Shown: positions 33,995 through 44,210 of the stretch, in pieces
Layout: each line of letters starts with the position of its first letter
Position numbering within the stretch: the first letter of the stretch is position 1
Assembly: GCA_947630175.1 (NCBI GenBank)
Contig: CANRGJ010000001.1
Coordinates: 124,001 to 188,000, forward strand
Reading direction: 5' to 3'
From: an uncultured Ruminiclostridium sp.
GTDB taxonomy: Bacteria; Bacillota; Clostridia; Oscillospirales; Ruminococcaceae
Length of the DNA: 64,000 nt
Notes under the pieces: model-generated
Database searches by the model: none
Told to the model about the DNA's origin: nothing
What the model saw: the letters and a program-made list of their open reading frames with translations, nothing else
Program-made: the position numbers and the translations under genes

Positions 33995-34342
33995 ATGACG
34001 AATATTGATGTAAATTCTCTGGATAAATATTTTGTAAAATCTGAACTTATTCCTGCGGTAGCGTTTGATGTTGATACTAAAACCGTTCTTATGCTTGCAT
34101 ATATGAACAAAGAAAGTTTGAAAAAAACTCTGGAAACAGGTTATACATGGTATTGGAGCCGTTCGCGTCAGGAGCTTTGGAACAAAGGCGCAACTTCCGG
34201 TCATTTGCAAAAGGTGGTTTCAATTTACAGTGATTGTGATGATGACACATTACTTATAAATGTAAAGCAAACGGGTGTTGCTTGCCATACGGGAAGTTAT
34301 AGTTGCTTTTTCAATAAAATATATGGAGGAAACGATGACTGA
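33995..34342 (+). CDS. hisI: Phosphoribosyl-AMP cyclohydrolase
   Basis: [48 protein letters not shown]; start at ATG 33995 after ggagg. Confidence 0.93.
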   Translation: MTNIDVNSLDKYFVKSELIPAVAFDVDTKTVLMLAYMNKESLKKTLETGYTWYWSRSRQELWNKGATSGHLQKVVSIYSDCDDDTLLINVKQTGVACHTGSYSCFFNKIYGGNDD

Positions 34343-34661
34343 AGTATTTAACGAACTTTATCAGACGGTTTTGAGCCGTAAATCATCAAAGGAAGAAGGC
34401 TCATATACTTGTTATTTGTTTGAAAAGGGAATTGACAAAATTCTGAAAAAATGCGGTGAGGAATGTACAGAAATGGTTATTGCCGCAAAAAATGCAGATA
34501 ATAAGGAGCTGAAAAACGAGATAGCAGACCTTATGTATCACATAATGGTAATGTGTGTTGAAAGAGGTCTTGACTGGAATGAGGTAGAAGAAGTCCTCGC
34601 TGAGCGCAGTAATAAGTCGGGAAATCTCAAAACTTTTCATCAGGTAGATAAAAATACGTAA
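34335..34661 (+). CDS. hisE: Phosphoribosyl-ATP pyrophosphatase
   Basis: [27 protein letters not shown]; start at ATG 34335 after ggagg. Confidence 0.92.
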   Translation: MTEVFNELYQTVLSRKSSKEEGSYTCYLFEKGIDKILKKCGEECTEMVIAAKNADNKELKNEIADLMYHIMVMCVERGLDWNEVEEVLAERSNKSGNLKTFHQVDKNT

Positions 34662-34722
34662 ATATATTTATTTCCGCAGCAAGATAACTGCGGATAATAT
34701 TTTGTTTTGCATTGTTATATGC

Positions 34723-34751
34723 TTGACAAATCTTTATTACAATAGTATAAT
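34723..34751 (+). promoter_or_regulatory. Consensus sigma-A promoter for ilvBNC
   Basis: TTGACA-17 nt-TATAAT. Confidence 0.75.
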
Positions 34752-34816
34752 TATTAAATACGAATTTTTAAAAAATATATGCGACAGAACAAAAGAGAAG
34801 TAAGGGGTAATTGCAA

Positions 34817-36454
34817 GTGTCAAAGGAAAGGGTAACTGTTGCGAGAGCTATGGTTCTTGCACTTGAGCATGAAGGAATAAAGCACATTTTTGGCTATCCG
34901 GGTGCGGCAATATGTCCATTTTTTGATGAACTTATAAAGTCTGATATACAGAATATATTGGTACGGCACGAGGCAAACAGCGGGCATGCTGCCAGCGGCT
35001 ACGCCAGAGTAACGGGAAAGCCTGCGGTATGCGCCGCAACATCAGGTCCCGGCGCTACAAATCTTATCACGGCAATTGCTACTGCTCATATGGACAGCGT
35101 TCCTATGATAGCGATAACTGGACAGGTATTGAGCAGTCAGCTTGGGCGTGACGCTTTTCAGGAGGCTGACATCACAGGTGCGGCAGAGCCTTTTGTAAAG
35201 CACAGCTTTCTGGTGAAGAATCCAAATGATATAGGAGAAGTCATAAAAAAGGCGTTTTATATCGCCTCAACAGGCAGGCAGGGTCCTGTCCTGATAGATG
35301 TGCCAATGGATATTCAAAAAATGGAAATTGAATTTGAATATCCTGAAAAGGTGGAGATCCGTTCGTACAAGCCCAGTTTTTTTGGAAACAAACTCCAGAT
35401 AAAAAAAGCCGCCGAGGCATTAAAAAACAGCAAAAAGCCGCTTATTTGCGCAGGTGGTGGTATTTTATCGTCAGGCGCTTGCGAGCAGCTTAAAATTCTG
35501 TCAGAAAAATGCGATATCCCTGTTATCGTAACAATGATGGGAATAGGCTCTATTCCTACAAATCACAAAAATTATTACGGAATGTTGGGCATTTTCGGCA
35601 GAAAGATCGCAAATCAGGCGCTCAATGCCTGTGATCTGCTTATTGTGCTGGGCGCAAGAATGAGCGACAGAGCTGTTACAACTCTTGCCTCTTTTGACGA
35701 CACAACGGTTATACATATAGACGTAGACCCTGCGGAAATCGGAAAGAACGCTCCTGTTAATATCCCGATAGTTGGCGATGTAAAAACTATTCTGGAACAG
35801 TTTATAGCAGAAGTCGAGCCTATGACGCACGATGAATGGCAAAGCGGACTGTTTATCAACAAAACGGATTTTGAAGCAAAGGCAAATACTTTCCAAAGTG
35901 ATTATGTAAGCCCTAAGCTTATGATAAAAAGTATTTGCAAGGCGTTGCCGCAAAAACGTGTGATATGTGCAGATGTGGGTTCCAATCAGATATGGACTGC
36001 AAATAACATTGAAATAGGAGAAGAAGGCAAGTTCATCACTTCCGGCGGAATGGGAACAATGGGATTTTCATTTCCTGCTGCAATAGGGGCAAAATGCGCC
36101 GATAAGGACGCTGAAGTTGTTGCAATATGCGGAGACGGAAGTTTTCAGATGAGCTTTATGGAGCTTGCCACTGCCGTTCAGCATGGAATAAATGTAAAGA
36201 TAGTTGTTTTTGTAAACAATAAGCTTGGTATGGTAAGAGAATATCAGACCAACAATTATGCGGGGCGCCACACAATGGTAGACCTCAGCGGAAGTCCTGA
36301 TTTTCTCAAGCTTGCCGAGGCTTACGGAATAAATGGCGAAACTGTTTCCAAAAATGAGCAGATCGTTTCCGCAGTAGAAAATATGGTCAACGCCAACGAG
36401 CCTTATCTGCTTCAGGTAATTGTGGATAAAAACGAAAAGTCACTTATTGTGTGA
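34817..36454 (+). CDS. ilvB: Acetolactate synthase large subunit
   Basis: FGYPGAAICPFFDEL, RHEANSGHAASGYARVTGKPA, ThDP motif CGDGSFQMSFMELATAVQ. Confidence 0.95.
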   Translation: MSKERVTVARAMVLALEHEGIKHIFGYPGAAICPFFDELIKSDIQNILVRHEANSGHAASGYARVTGKPAVCAATSGPGATNLITAIATAHMDSVPMIAITGQVLSSQLGRDAFQEADITGAAEPFVKHSFLVKNPNDIGEVIKKAFYIASTGRQGPVLIDVPMDIQKMEIEFEYPEKVEIRSYKPSFFGNKLQIKKAAEALKNSKKPLICAGGGILSSGACEQLKILSEKCDIPVIVTMMGIGSIPTNHKNYYGMLGIFGRKIANQALNACDLLIVLGARMSDRAVTTLASFDDTTVIHIDVDPAEIGKNAPVNIPIVGDVKTILEQFIAEVEPMTHDEWQSGLFINKTDFEAKANTFQSDYVSPKLMIKSICKALPQKRVICADVGSNQIWTANNIEIGEEGKFITSGGMGTMGFSFPAAIGAKCADKDAEVVAICGDGSFQMSFMELATAVQHGINVKIVVFVNNKLGMVREYQTNNYAGRHTMVDLSGSPDFLKLAEAYGINGETVSKNEQIVSAVENMVNANEPYLLQVIVDKNEKSLIV

Positions 36455-36504
36455 TATGACTATTTTGATATTTCCGTCTGTAATATGACGGGAAAGGAAA
36501 TGTA

Positions 36505-38056
<1,552 letters not shown>

Positions 38057-38086
38057 TTTCAGTAGTGTTTATTTAGAATAATAAAA

Positions 38087-38117
38087 ATACCCTCGGCAAA
38101 TTTTATGCCGAGGGTAT
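38087..38117. terminator. Bidirectional intrinsic terminator between ilvC and the convergent NUDIX gene
   Basis: ATACCCTCGGCA-N7-TGCCGAGGGTAT with flanking A and T tracts. Confidence 0.8.
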
Positions 38118-38146
38118 TTTTATTGTTAGTGTTATGCGCTTTTAAA

Positions 38147-38638
38147 CTACGATTCTGACAACTTTGTAAATTGAACTCCGTCCTTATTGGTAATCCCTAC
38201 ATACATTTCAGAAGTATACCTTCCTGTTTCGCAAAAATGATTCATAACATATTTTGCAGAAATTGGCATTTCAAGTGATAGTGCTTCTTGTAATGAAAAC
38301 CATTGACAAATTCCTTCGTTTGAAACCAAATTGTCACTGACAGTATCTTTTAGTTCAGCGAAAAAGTAATAATTCTGCCTTATTTCTCTGTTTGTCCATC
38401 TTAGCGTTATGTACCTTAGGGATAAGTCATCAATTTCCTGCGAGCTGATACCCAACTCTTCTTGCAATTCTCTTAATGCACAAGCTTTTGCGTCGTTCAA
38501 CTCATAATTCTCAAAATGTCCTCCCGCTGAGGCAACCCAAACATTATTTACTACTTTTCCGCCCTGCCTAAACAAAAGCAAAACTTTTTCGCCCCTAATC
38601 AGGTATAAGGAAGTCATATTTCGCAATTTACCGTTCAT
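38147..38638 (-). CDS. NUDIX hydrolase
   Basis: NUDIX box GGHFENYELNDAKACALRELQEELGI. Confidence 0.85.
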   Translation of the reverse strand: MNGKLRNMTSLYLIRGEKVLLLFRQGGKVVNNVWVASAGGHFENYELNDAKACALRELQEELGISSQEIDDLSLRYITLRWTNREIRQNYYFFAELKDTVSDNLVSNEGICQWFSLQEALSLEMPISAKYVMNHFCETGRYTSEMYVGITNKDGVQFTKLSES

Positions 38639-38662
38639 CTGTGCTGCTCCCACAAGAAGTTT

Positions 38663-40102
38663 TTATTTTTTCAACGCCACAGGCTCAAATCTCACTCTTA
38701 TATTCGGCATTTTTTCAATTACAGAGTAGTAATTCTGATCCCAGTCCTCGCCTTGTGATGGGTCGTTTTCACCGCTTGCCGGAGGAGCAAATATTTTCAG
38801 TGTTAAATCACATTCGCCCTTGAGAGGATTTTCAAAGAATGCGCTCATTAAATCTATTGTTTTTGCTTTTGGAGATTTATAGAACCATCTTCCGTTTATC
38901 TCCATCATAAGGTTCAGCTCTTCTTCAAATGTAACTTCGCAGAATGTAGGGTTGCAGTCAAAATGAATGGGAATTGCAATTCCATCTGAATCCTCAAAGC
39001 TGCCCCAGCGCATCTTGGCAGGGAACTGAGCCTCACCCGTTTCCTCAATAACAGGTGAAAAATATTCGTCGTGGATTATTTCCCTGTAAACCTTCATTTC
39101 AGGCTGAGGTATACCGACTTCGGGGTTGTTTGGATCTTCTATTTCAAGTCCAAGCCTTCCTCTGTCGCGGAACATATAGAAAGTAAACGCTTTGAGCCAT
39201 TCAGCTTTTTCATTTTTTACCTTATCGCAGAACGCCTTAACAATATTTGCCTGTTCATACGGTCCCACAACATCTCCGTCAGCATTCAGCTCGCTCATAA
39301 CCATAGGCTTTTCCACGCCGCCATTAAGGAATTTGAAACGCTCATATGATTTCTTTGTCATATTGAAAACATTTTCCGCATTGTCAACTGTGAAGGAATT
39401 GCCACCCTTTTCAGCAACGTCAAACGGCCAGCCGTAATGCAGTGAAATATATTTATCCACAGACCATATGTCGGTGGCTCTTACCGCTTCAGTAAATTCC
39501 TTTTCCTTTGATATTTCGTCGCTGTCAGCACTTTCACAGCCGCCTATACAAAGAATCGTTGAAACGTTGGGGGCGTATTCCTTGATTATCTTATGAAAAC
39601 GCACATAAAAGTCCGCAACCTCCTGATATGTGCAGCGCTTGTTAAAGCTGAACCAGTTTCCTGTTGCCTCGTGGTTTATTCTCAGCAACATTCTTCCGAA
39701 AGGACGAAGGTCTTTTGCTATTGCGATCAAATGCTCGTCTGTGACGGCGGGATCAATAGTTAATGTGAGGGAAACGTCCTGTCCGTGGCGGCGGACATCT
39801 CTCATACAAGTAAAAGGCTCGTCTTCTGTTGTACCGCCTAAACCGCCCTTATAAGTAAAATAATCATCATAAGGATAGTCCCATTGGAAGCTTACGTCTG
39901 CGTCTTTCATTACCTCAGAAATCCTTCCGGGCCATTCCTTGTCAAAGGGATAGTAGCAGTACATCAGGTTTATGCATCTATGAGGTCTTCCCATTGTTTG
40001 CAGAATATAATCCTGATTTACATATTCGCCTCTTTCGCTCCCGTCGTTCATATCAACGGCGCATTTTGCCGGACCGATATGGATTTTTTTGATCTCCTCC
40101 AT
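38663..40102 (-). CDS. Glycoside-hydrolase-like TIM-barrel protein, function unknown
   Basis: 479 aa from MEEIKKIHIGP (RBS aaggagg); RINHEATGNW and KPMVMSELNADGDVVG resemble acid/base and nucleophile regions of retaining TIM-barrel hydrolases; no signal peptide seen. Confidence 0.45.
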   Translation of the reverse strand: MEEIKKIHIGPAKCAVDMNDGSERGEYVNQDYILQTMGRPHRCINLMYCYYPFDKEWPGRISEVMKDADVSFQWDYPYDDYFTYKGGLGGTTEDEPFTCMRDVRRHGQDVSLTLTIDPAVTDEHLIAIAKDLRPFGRMLLRINHEATGNWFSFNKRCTYQEVADFYVRFHKIIKEYAPNVSTILCIGGCESADSDEISKEKEFTEAVRATDIWSVDKYISLHYGWPFDVAEKGGNSFTVDNAENVFNMTKKSYERFKFLNGGVEKPMVMSELNADGDVVGPYEQANIVKAFCDKVKNEKAEWLKAFTFYMFRDRGRLGLEIEDPNNPEVGIPQPEMKVYREIIHDEYFSPVIEETGEAQFPAKMRWGSFEDSDGIAIPIHFDCNPTFCEVTFEEELNLMMEINGRWFYKSPKAKTIDLMSAFFENPLKGECDLTLKIFAPPASGENDPSQGEDWDQNYYSVIEKMPNIRVRFEPVALKK

Positions 40103-40261
40103 TTTCATCCTCCTTGAAGTTTGATAAAATTCAGTTTGATTTAAGCGGCATATAAACAACTATATAAATTATAACATAGTCGGAAATCGTTTTCAAGGGG
40201 GTTTACAAATTTTGTAATTTGTATTATAATATAGATGATTATATAAAATGGAGAAGTATGC

Positions 40262-40864
40262 ATGACTTCACAGATAATAAAAGATATAACAGACTTTATA
40301 TTTGTAGATCATATGCCTCAAAAATCTGACGTAATTTTTTTACCCGGCGGTTCACACCACGCTCAGCCCGAATATGCCGCTGAGTTATATAAAAATGGTT
40401 TTGCTCCTTTAATTATTCCTTCAGGAGGAGTAGGAATAAAAAATGACAAGTGGCCCGGTGTGAGAGAAAAATCGGATATTTACAACGATAATTATCAAAG
40501 CGACTGCGATTTTTTTACAGATGTACTTATAAAAAACGGTGTTCCGACTGAGGCGATCATTGGCGAAAATAAATCGAGATATACACGTGAAAATGCGTTT
40601 CTTTCACGCAAACTTGTTGATGAAAAGAAAATCAGTTTAAGAAGTGGAATTATTGTATGCAAATCTTTTCACGCCCGTCGTTGTTTAATGCTTTATCAGC
40701 TTGCTTTCCCCGAAATAAAACTTACTGTTTGTACCGTAGATGTTTATGACATTACGAGAGAAAACTGGTTTACTTTTGAAAATGGTATAGACAGAGTTTT
40801 GGGAGAACTTTCCCGCTGTGGGAGTCAGTTTAATGATGATATAAAAAATTATTTGAATTTGTAA
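40262..40864 (+). CDS. YdcF/DUF218-family protein
   Basis: DVIFLPGGSHHAQPEYAAELYKNGFAPLIIPSGG, SRYTRENA, IIVCKSFHARRCLML. Confidence 0.7.
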   Translation: MTSQIIKDITDFIFVDHMPQKSDVIFLPGGSHHAQPEYAAELYKNGFAPLIIPSGGVGIKNDKWPGVREKSDIYNDNYQSDCDFFTDVLIKNGVPTEAIIGENKSRYTRENAFLSRKLVDEKKISLRSGIIVCKSFHARRCLMLYQLAFPEIKLTVCTVDVYDITRENWFTFENGIDRVLGELSRCGSQFNDDIKNYLNL

Positions 40865-40875
40865 TATGTAAATAT

Positions 40876-40995
40876 GACGCTTATTCGGGAACAGTACAGC
40901 CTTGGGGTAGTTGGCAAGGGAATGGGATTCAATATAAATTTGACTATTCTATTGGTTGGTATGAATCTAACGGATATATTATTGAGGTTTACTAA
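40876..40995 (+). pseudogene. C-terminal tip of a TNT-type toxin domain, detached from its carrier
   Basis: In-frame KYDAYSGTVQPWGSWQGNGIQYKFDYSIGWYESNGYIIEVY*, resembling C-termini of TNT/NADase-type polymorphic toxins; no credible start or upstream delivery domains; stop overlaps the next ATG. Confidence 0.5.
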
Positions 40996-41450
40996 TGAAA
41001 AAGTATGTTCCATATACTTTGCACAAATGGAGTGTATATGTTAAAGAATGGTTTCAGGAAAGAATTCGATATGGTATACCCGATAAATTACATTTGATAA
41101 AAACAAATTTTCCCTGCCTTTTAATTTGCAAAAGTATTGATAAAAAGCGTACAAGGGAAACATTAAAAGCAGATTTTCGTTCTAAGGGAATTCCATTTAA
41201 TGCTTATTGCTTAACAGGGGGGAAACCTGAAGACGCATGTGTGTTGTGCAAATTCGGGATTTTTCTTTGGCAATGTTATTATGTAGAAAAAAACATAAAA
41301 TGGGATATAAGAATATTCCTAACTCAAAGTCAAGCTTGTTTTTATTTATATTATTCAGTATTGAGTAATTTTAAAAGAAAGGTTGCATTAACAAAAACTG
41401 AAGAAAAAATTATTAAAGGATTTAAATATGGAGCTAAATGGATAATGTAA
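40995..41450 (+). CDS. Putative immunity protein (orphan)
   Basis: 151 aa ORF whose ATG overlaps the stop of the toxin tip (TAATG); call rests on position. Confidence 0.4.
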   Translation: MKKYVPYTLHKWSVYVKEWFQERIRYGIPDKLHLIKTNFPCLLICKSIDKKRTRETLKADFRSKGIPFNAYCLTGGKPEDACVLCKFGIFLWQCYYVEKNIKWDIRIFLTQSQACFYLYYSVLSNFKRKVALTKTEEKIIKGFKYGAKWIM

Positions 41451-41469
41451 ACAAAGATTTACCAATTAA

Positions 41470-41763
41470 ATGAAAGGAGTTAATATGGAGCAGTATTCAG
41501 AAAAATGGATCAAGGAATTTTCTCATCATGAATTAAGTGATCATGATGCATGTAAAGCTATTTATGAATTTGTGACTTCTTATGATATAAGATGCGGTGA
41601 ATATGAAGGAAACTCCTATGTTATTAAAAAAATTGACAGAGAAAACTTTATTATTTTCTTAGAAAATCAGTATCCTGATGGTCATATAGAAATTCCATGG
41701 GCAATAGCAATATACAAGAATCAACTGTTGAACATTCTTAGTCACCATATATGTCGAAAATGA
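41470..41763 (+). CDS. Small hypothetical protein, possible immunity gene with altered C-terminus
   Basis: RBS gaaaggag then MKGVNMEQYSEKWIKEF...; the 3' end runs out of frame into the next toxin-tip sequence. Confidence 0.35.
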   Translation: MKGVNMEQYSEKWIKEFSHHELSDHDACKAIYEFVTSYDIRCGEYEGNSYVIKKIDRENFIIFLENQYPDGHIEIPWAIAIYKNQLLNILSHHICRK

Positions 41764-41969
41764 TATTATTATGGAAAATCAATGAAGCTTTTTTGAAAAA
41801 GCAAACAGATGCTGGTAAAACAATTATTTTCTCACACAATCCTAATTTTGACTGGGGAGGTAGCGATTTTGCCAAAGAAATTCAGTTTTTAAGAGCAAAC
41901 AATTATAAAATAAGTGAAATACCTAATCCTGATGGATATTTTTATGCTATTCCCAATAGATTGAGGTGA
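41751..41969 (+). pseudogene. Detached C-terminal polymorphic toxin tip
   Basis: WKINEAFLKKQTDAGKTIIFSHNPNFDWGGSDFAKEIQFLRANNYKISEIPNPDGYFYAIPNRLR* resembles the C-terminal end of Rhs/CDI-type effectors. Confidence 0.45.
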
Positions 41970-41974
41970 TTATA

Positions 41975-42052
41975 GTGATTCCTTTAGAAGTATTAACAAA
42001 ATGGTATATGAATGAAGAAGAATGTGATATGCTTTATAATTCTAAATTTTAA
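41975..42052 (+). pseudogene. Truncated cognate immunity gene (25 codons)
   Basis: GTG start 5 nt after the toxin-tip stop; VIPLEVLTKWYMNEEECDMLYNSKF*. Confidence 0.3.
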
Positions 42053-42055
42053 CCA

Positions 42056-42331
42056 ATGGAATTTCCGTGGCTTAGCGAAGTTCGAGAATGGGTCAATATA
42101 ACCTATAATACAAGAGTATTGACAATCGGACTTTCGCCTAAGGGAAAAAGATTTCTTTTTTATTTTTACGACAAGAATAATAATATTCCCCGAATTTATT
42201 TAAAGGACGGTGGCTCTTATGAAGATATGAGTGCCATAAATTATAAAATTGCCGAAGTATCAGGGCTTGACGAAAAAAGTTTGACTCGGTTATTTCAGGT
42301 GATTTTGCTAGCCGATGGAAAGAATATTTGA
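42056..42331 (+). CDS. Small hypothetical protein, possible immunity protein
   Basis: 91 aa ORF between toxin remnants. Confidence 0.3.
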   Translation: MEFPWLSEVREWVNITYNTRVLTIGLSPKGKRFLFYFYDKNNNIPRIYLKDGGSYEDMSAINYKIAEVSGLDEKSLTRLFQVILLADGKNI

Positions 42332-42665
42332 CTAGTGGAATGGTCCCTAAAAATCTTTCGGATCGTATTAACAGTCTCTTTAACGATATTGGTGTTTTTG
42401 AACGCTTTTACTACAAGAAATGCATAATGGAAACAAAAGCAGAAGCAAAACGATTCCTTTTAAGTGAAGAATATTCAGCCATAAAAAAGAAAATATACGA
42501 TTTGCTGAAAAGTCATGACAAGTATGATCTATGGCGGAAAAGGATATTTGTATTTTTGTGGATTACAAAGAAAATATGGAAAAATTCTCAATGTATGGCA
42601 GATGGGTAAACGATATGTCAGACGAAGAAATAAATGAATATGAAAACGAGATTATAAACAGTTAA
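42328..42665 (+). pseudogene. Frameshifted small gene of unknown function
   Basis: ORF 42328-42609 loses a protein-like pattern near 42530; the -1 frame continues as DICIFVDYKENMEKFSMYGRWVNDMSDEEINEYENEIINS*. Confidence 0.4.
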
Positions 42666-42855
42666 AAAGGGGTTGTAAAAGTCATAAAAATGGTCACATA
42701 AATGGGATTATTTTATGTTGAACATAATGTTATTTTTGCCGAAGCAATATGCTTCGGCATTCTTGTTGAAACGCATTTAAAATTTAGGTTAAACTTGACT
42801 ATAACAGCAAAATATTGTATAATATTACCAAAAGCAATGTGGTGAGGGGATAGAT

Positions 42856-43011
42856 ATGCACATCAGCGTCTGTGACGATGATAAAGAAATGGTAGTATAT
42901 ATAGCAAACCTTGTCAAAAAATCCGCTCCCGAATACAACATCTAAATCTTCACCTCCGGCGAAGAGCTTCTTGCGTGCGACACCAAAACTGACATCGCTT
43001 TCCTTATTTGA
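42856..43011 (+). pseudogene. Remnant of a response-regulator receiver domain (LytTR/AgrA-type N-terminus)
   Basis: MHISVCDDDKEMVVYIANLVKKSAPEYNI*IFTSGEELLACDTKTDIAFLI*; in-frame stop and truncation after the expected FLD position. Confidence 0.65.
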
Positions 43012-43097
43012 ATTTACAGCTTAAGGAGCAGAAAAATATGTAAAAAGAGACAACAAATTATAAATTATACTTGCAAATAAGAAAGGAAAGATAAAAA

Positions 43098-44210
43098 ATG
43101 CTTGAATACGATGAACTCAGACTTGAAATGGAGGCTTTGGAGCCTCAGCTTGACGAACTTGAAAAAGCTATGAATATGGAACAGCTTGAAAAGGAAACGG
43201 CTGAATTGGAAGCTAAGTCCTCAGAGCCTGATTTTTGGAACGACGCTGAAAATTCGCAAAAGATAATGCAAAAAATAGGCAGTATGAAAAATAAGATAAG
43301 TACATTCAAAAAGCTGCGTGAAAGCTATGATGATGTGCTCACAATGATTGAGATAGCAAATGAGGAAGAAGACATTTCGATGCTTGCAGAAATCAAGAAT
43401 TCAGCAGTGACTGTAAAATCCGATTTGGAGGAGCAAAAGCTGATAACCTTGCTTTCAGGAGAATATGACAGCAAGAACGCAATTCTGACATTCCACGCAG
43501 GCGCAGGCGGCACAGAGGCTCAGGACTGGGTGGAAATGCTTTATAGAATGTACAACAGGTGGGCGGAACGCCACAACTTCAAGGTGGAGCTTCTAGATTA
43601 TCTCGACGGTGAAGAAGCGGGAATAAAAAGTGCATCTATTCTGATAAAAGGCGAAAACAGCTACGGTTTTTTAAAATCTGAAAACGGTGTTCACCGTCTT
43701 GTGCGTGTAAGCCCGTTTGACGCTTCAGGACGCCGCCATACCAGCTTTGCCAGCCTTGAGGTAATGCCTGAGATCGATGAGGATACCAACGTTGATATAA
43801 GACCTGAGGATATTGAAATGGAAGTATATCGTTCCAGCGGCGCAGGCGGTCAGAAGGTAAACAAGACGAGCTCCGCCGTTCGTCTTATCCATAAACCCAC
43901 AGGCATAGTCTGCGCCTGTCAGACGCAGCGCAGTCAGTTGCAGAACAGAGAGTACGCAATGCGTATGTTAAAATCCAAGCTGATAGAAATAAAAGAGCGT
44001 GAACATCTTGAAAAAGTCAGCGATATCAAGGGCGAACAGCTTAAAATAGAGTGGGGAAGTCAGATACGCTCTTATGTGTTTATGCCCTACACTCTTGCAA
44101 AGGATCACCGCACAGGCTTTGAAACTGGCAATATTCAAGCGGTAATGGACGGAGATATTGACGGGTTTATTAACGCTTACCTCACAGCAAAGAGCAGAAA
44201 CGAGATATAA
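43098..44210 (+). CDS. prfB: Peptide chain release factor 2
   Basis: GAGGTEAQDWVEML, SSGAGGQKVNKTSSAVRLIH; single uninterrupted frame. Confidence 0.95.
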   Translation: MLEYDELRLEMEALEPQLDELEKAMNMEQLEKETAELEAKSSEPDFWNDAENSQKIMQKIGSMKNKISTFKKLRESYDDVLTMIEIANEEEDISMLAEIKNSAVTVKSDLEEQKLITLLSGEYDSKNAILTFHAGAGGTEAQDWVEMLYRMYNRWAERHNFKVELLDYLDGEEAGIKSASILIKGENSYGFLKSENGVHRLVRVSPFDASGRRHTSFASLEVMPEIDEDTNVDIRPEDIEMEVYRSSGAGGQKVNKTSSAVRLIHKPTGIVCACQTQRSQLQNREYAMRMLKSKLIEIKEREHLEKVSDIKGEQLKIEWGSQIRSYVFMPYTLAKDHRTGFETGNIQAVMDGDIDGFINAYLTAKSRNEI

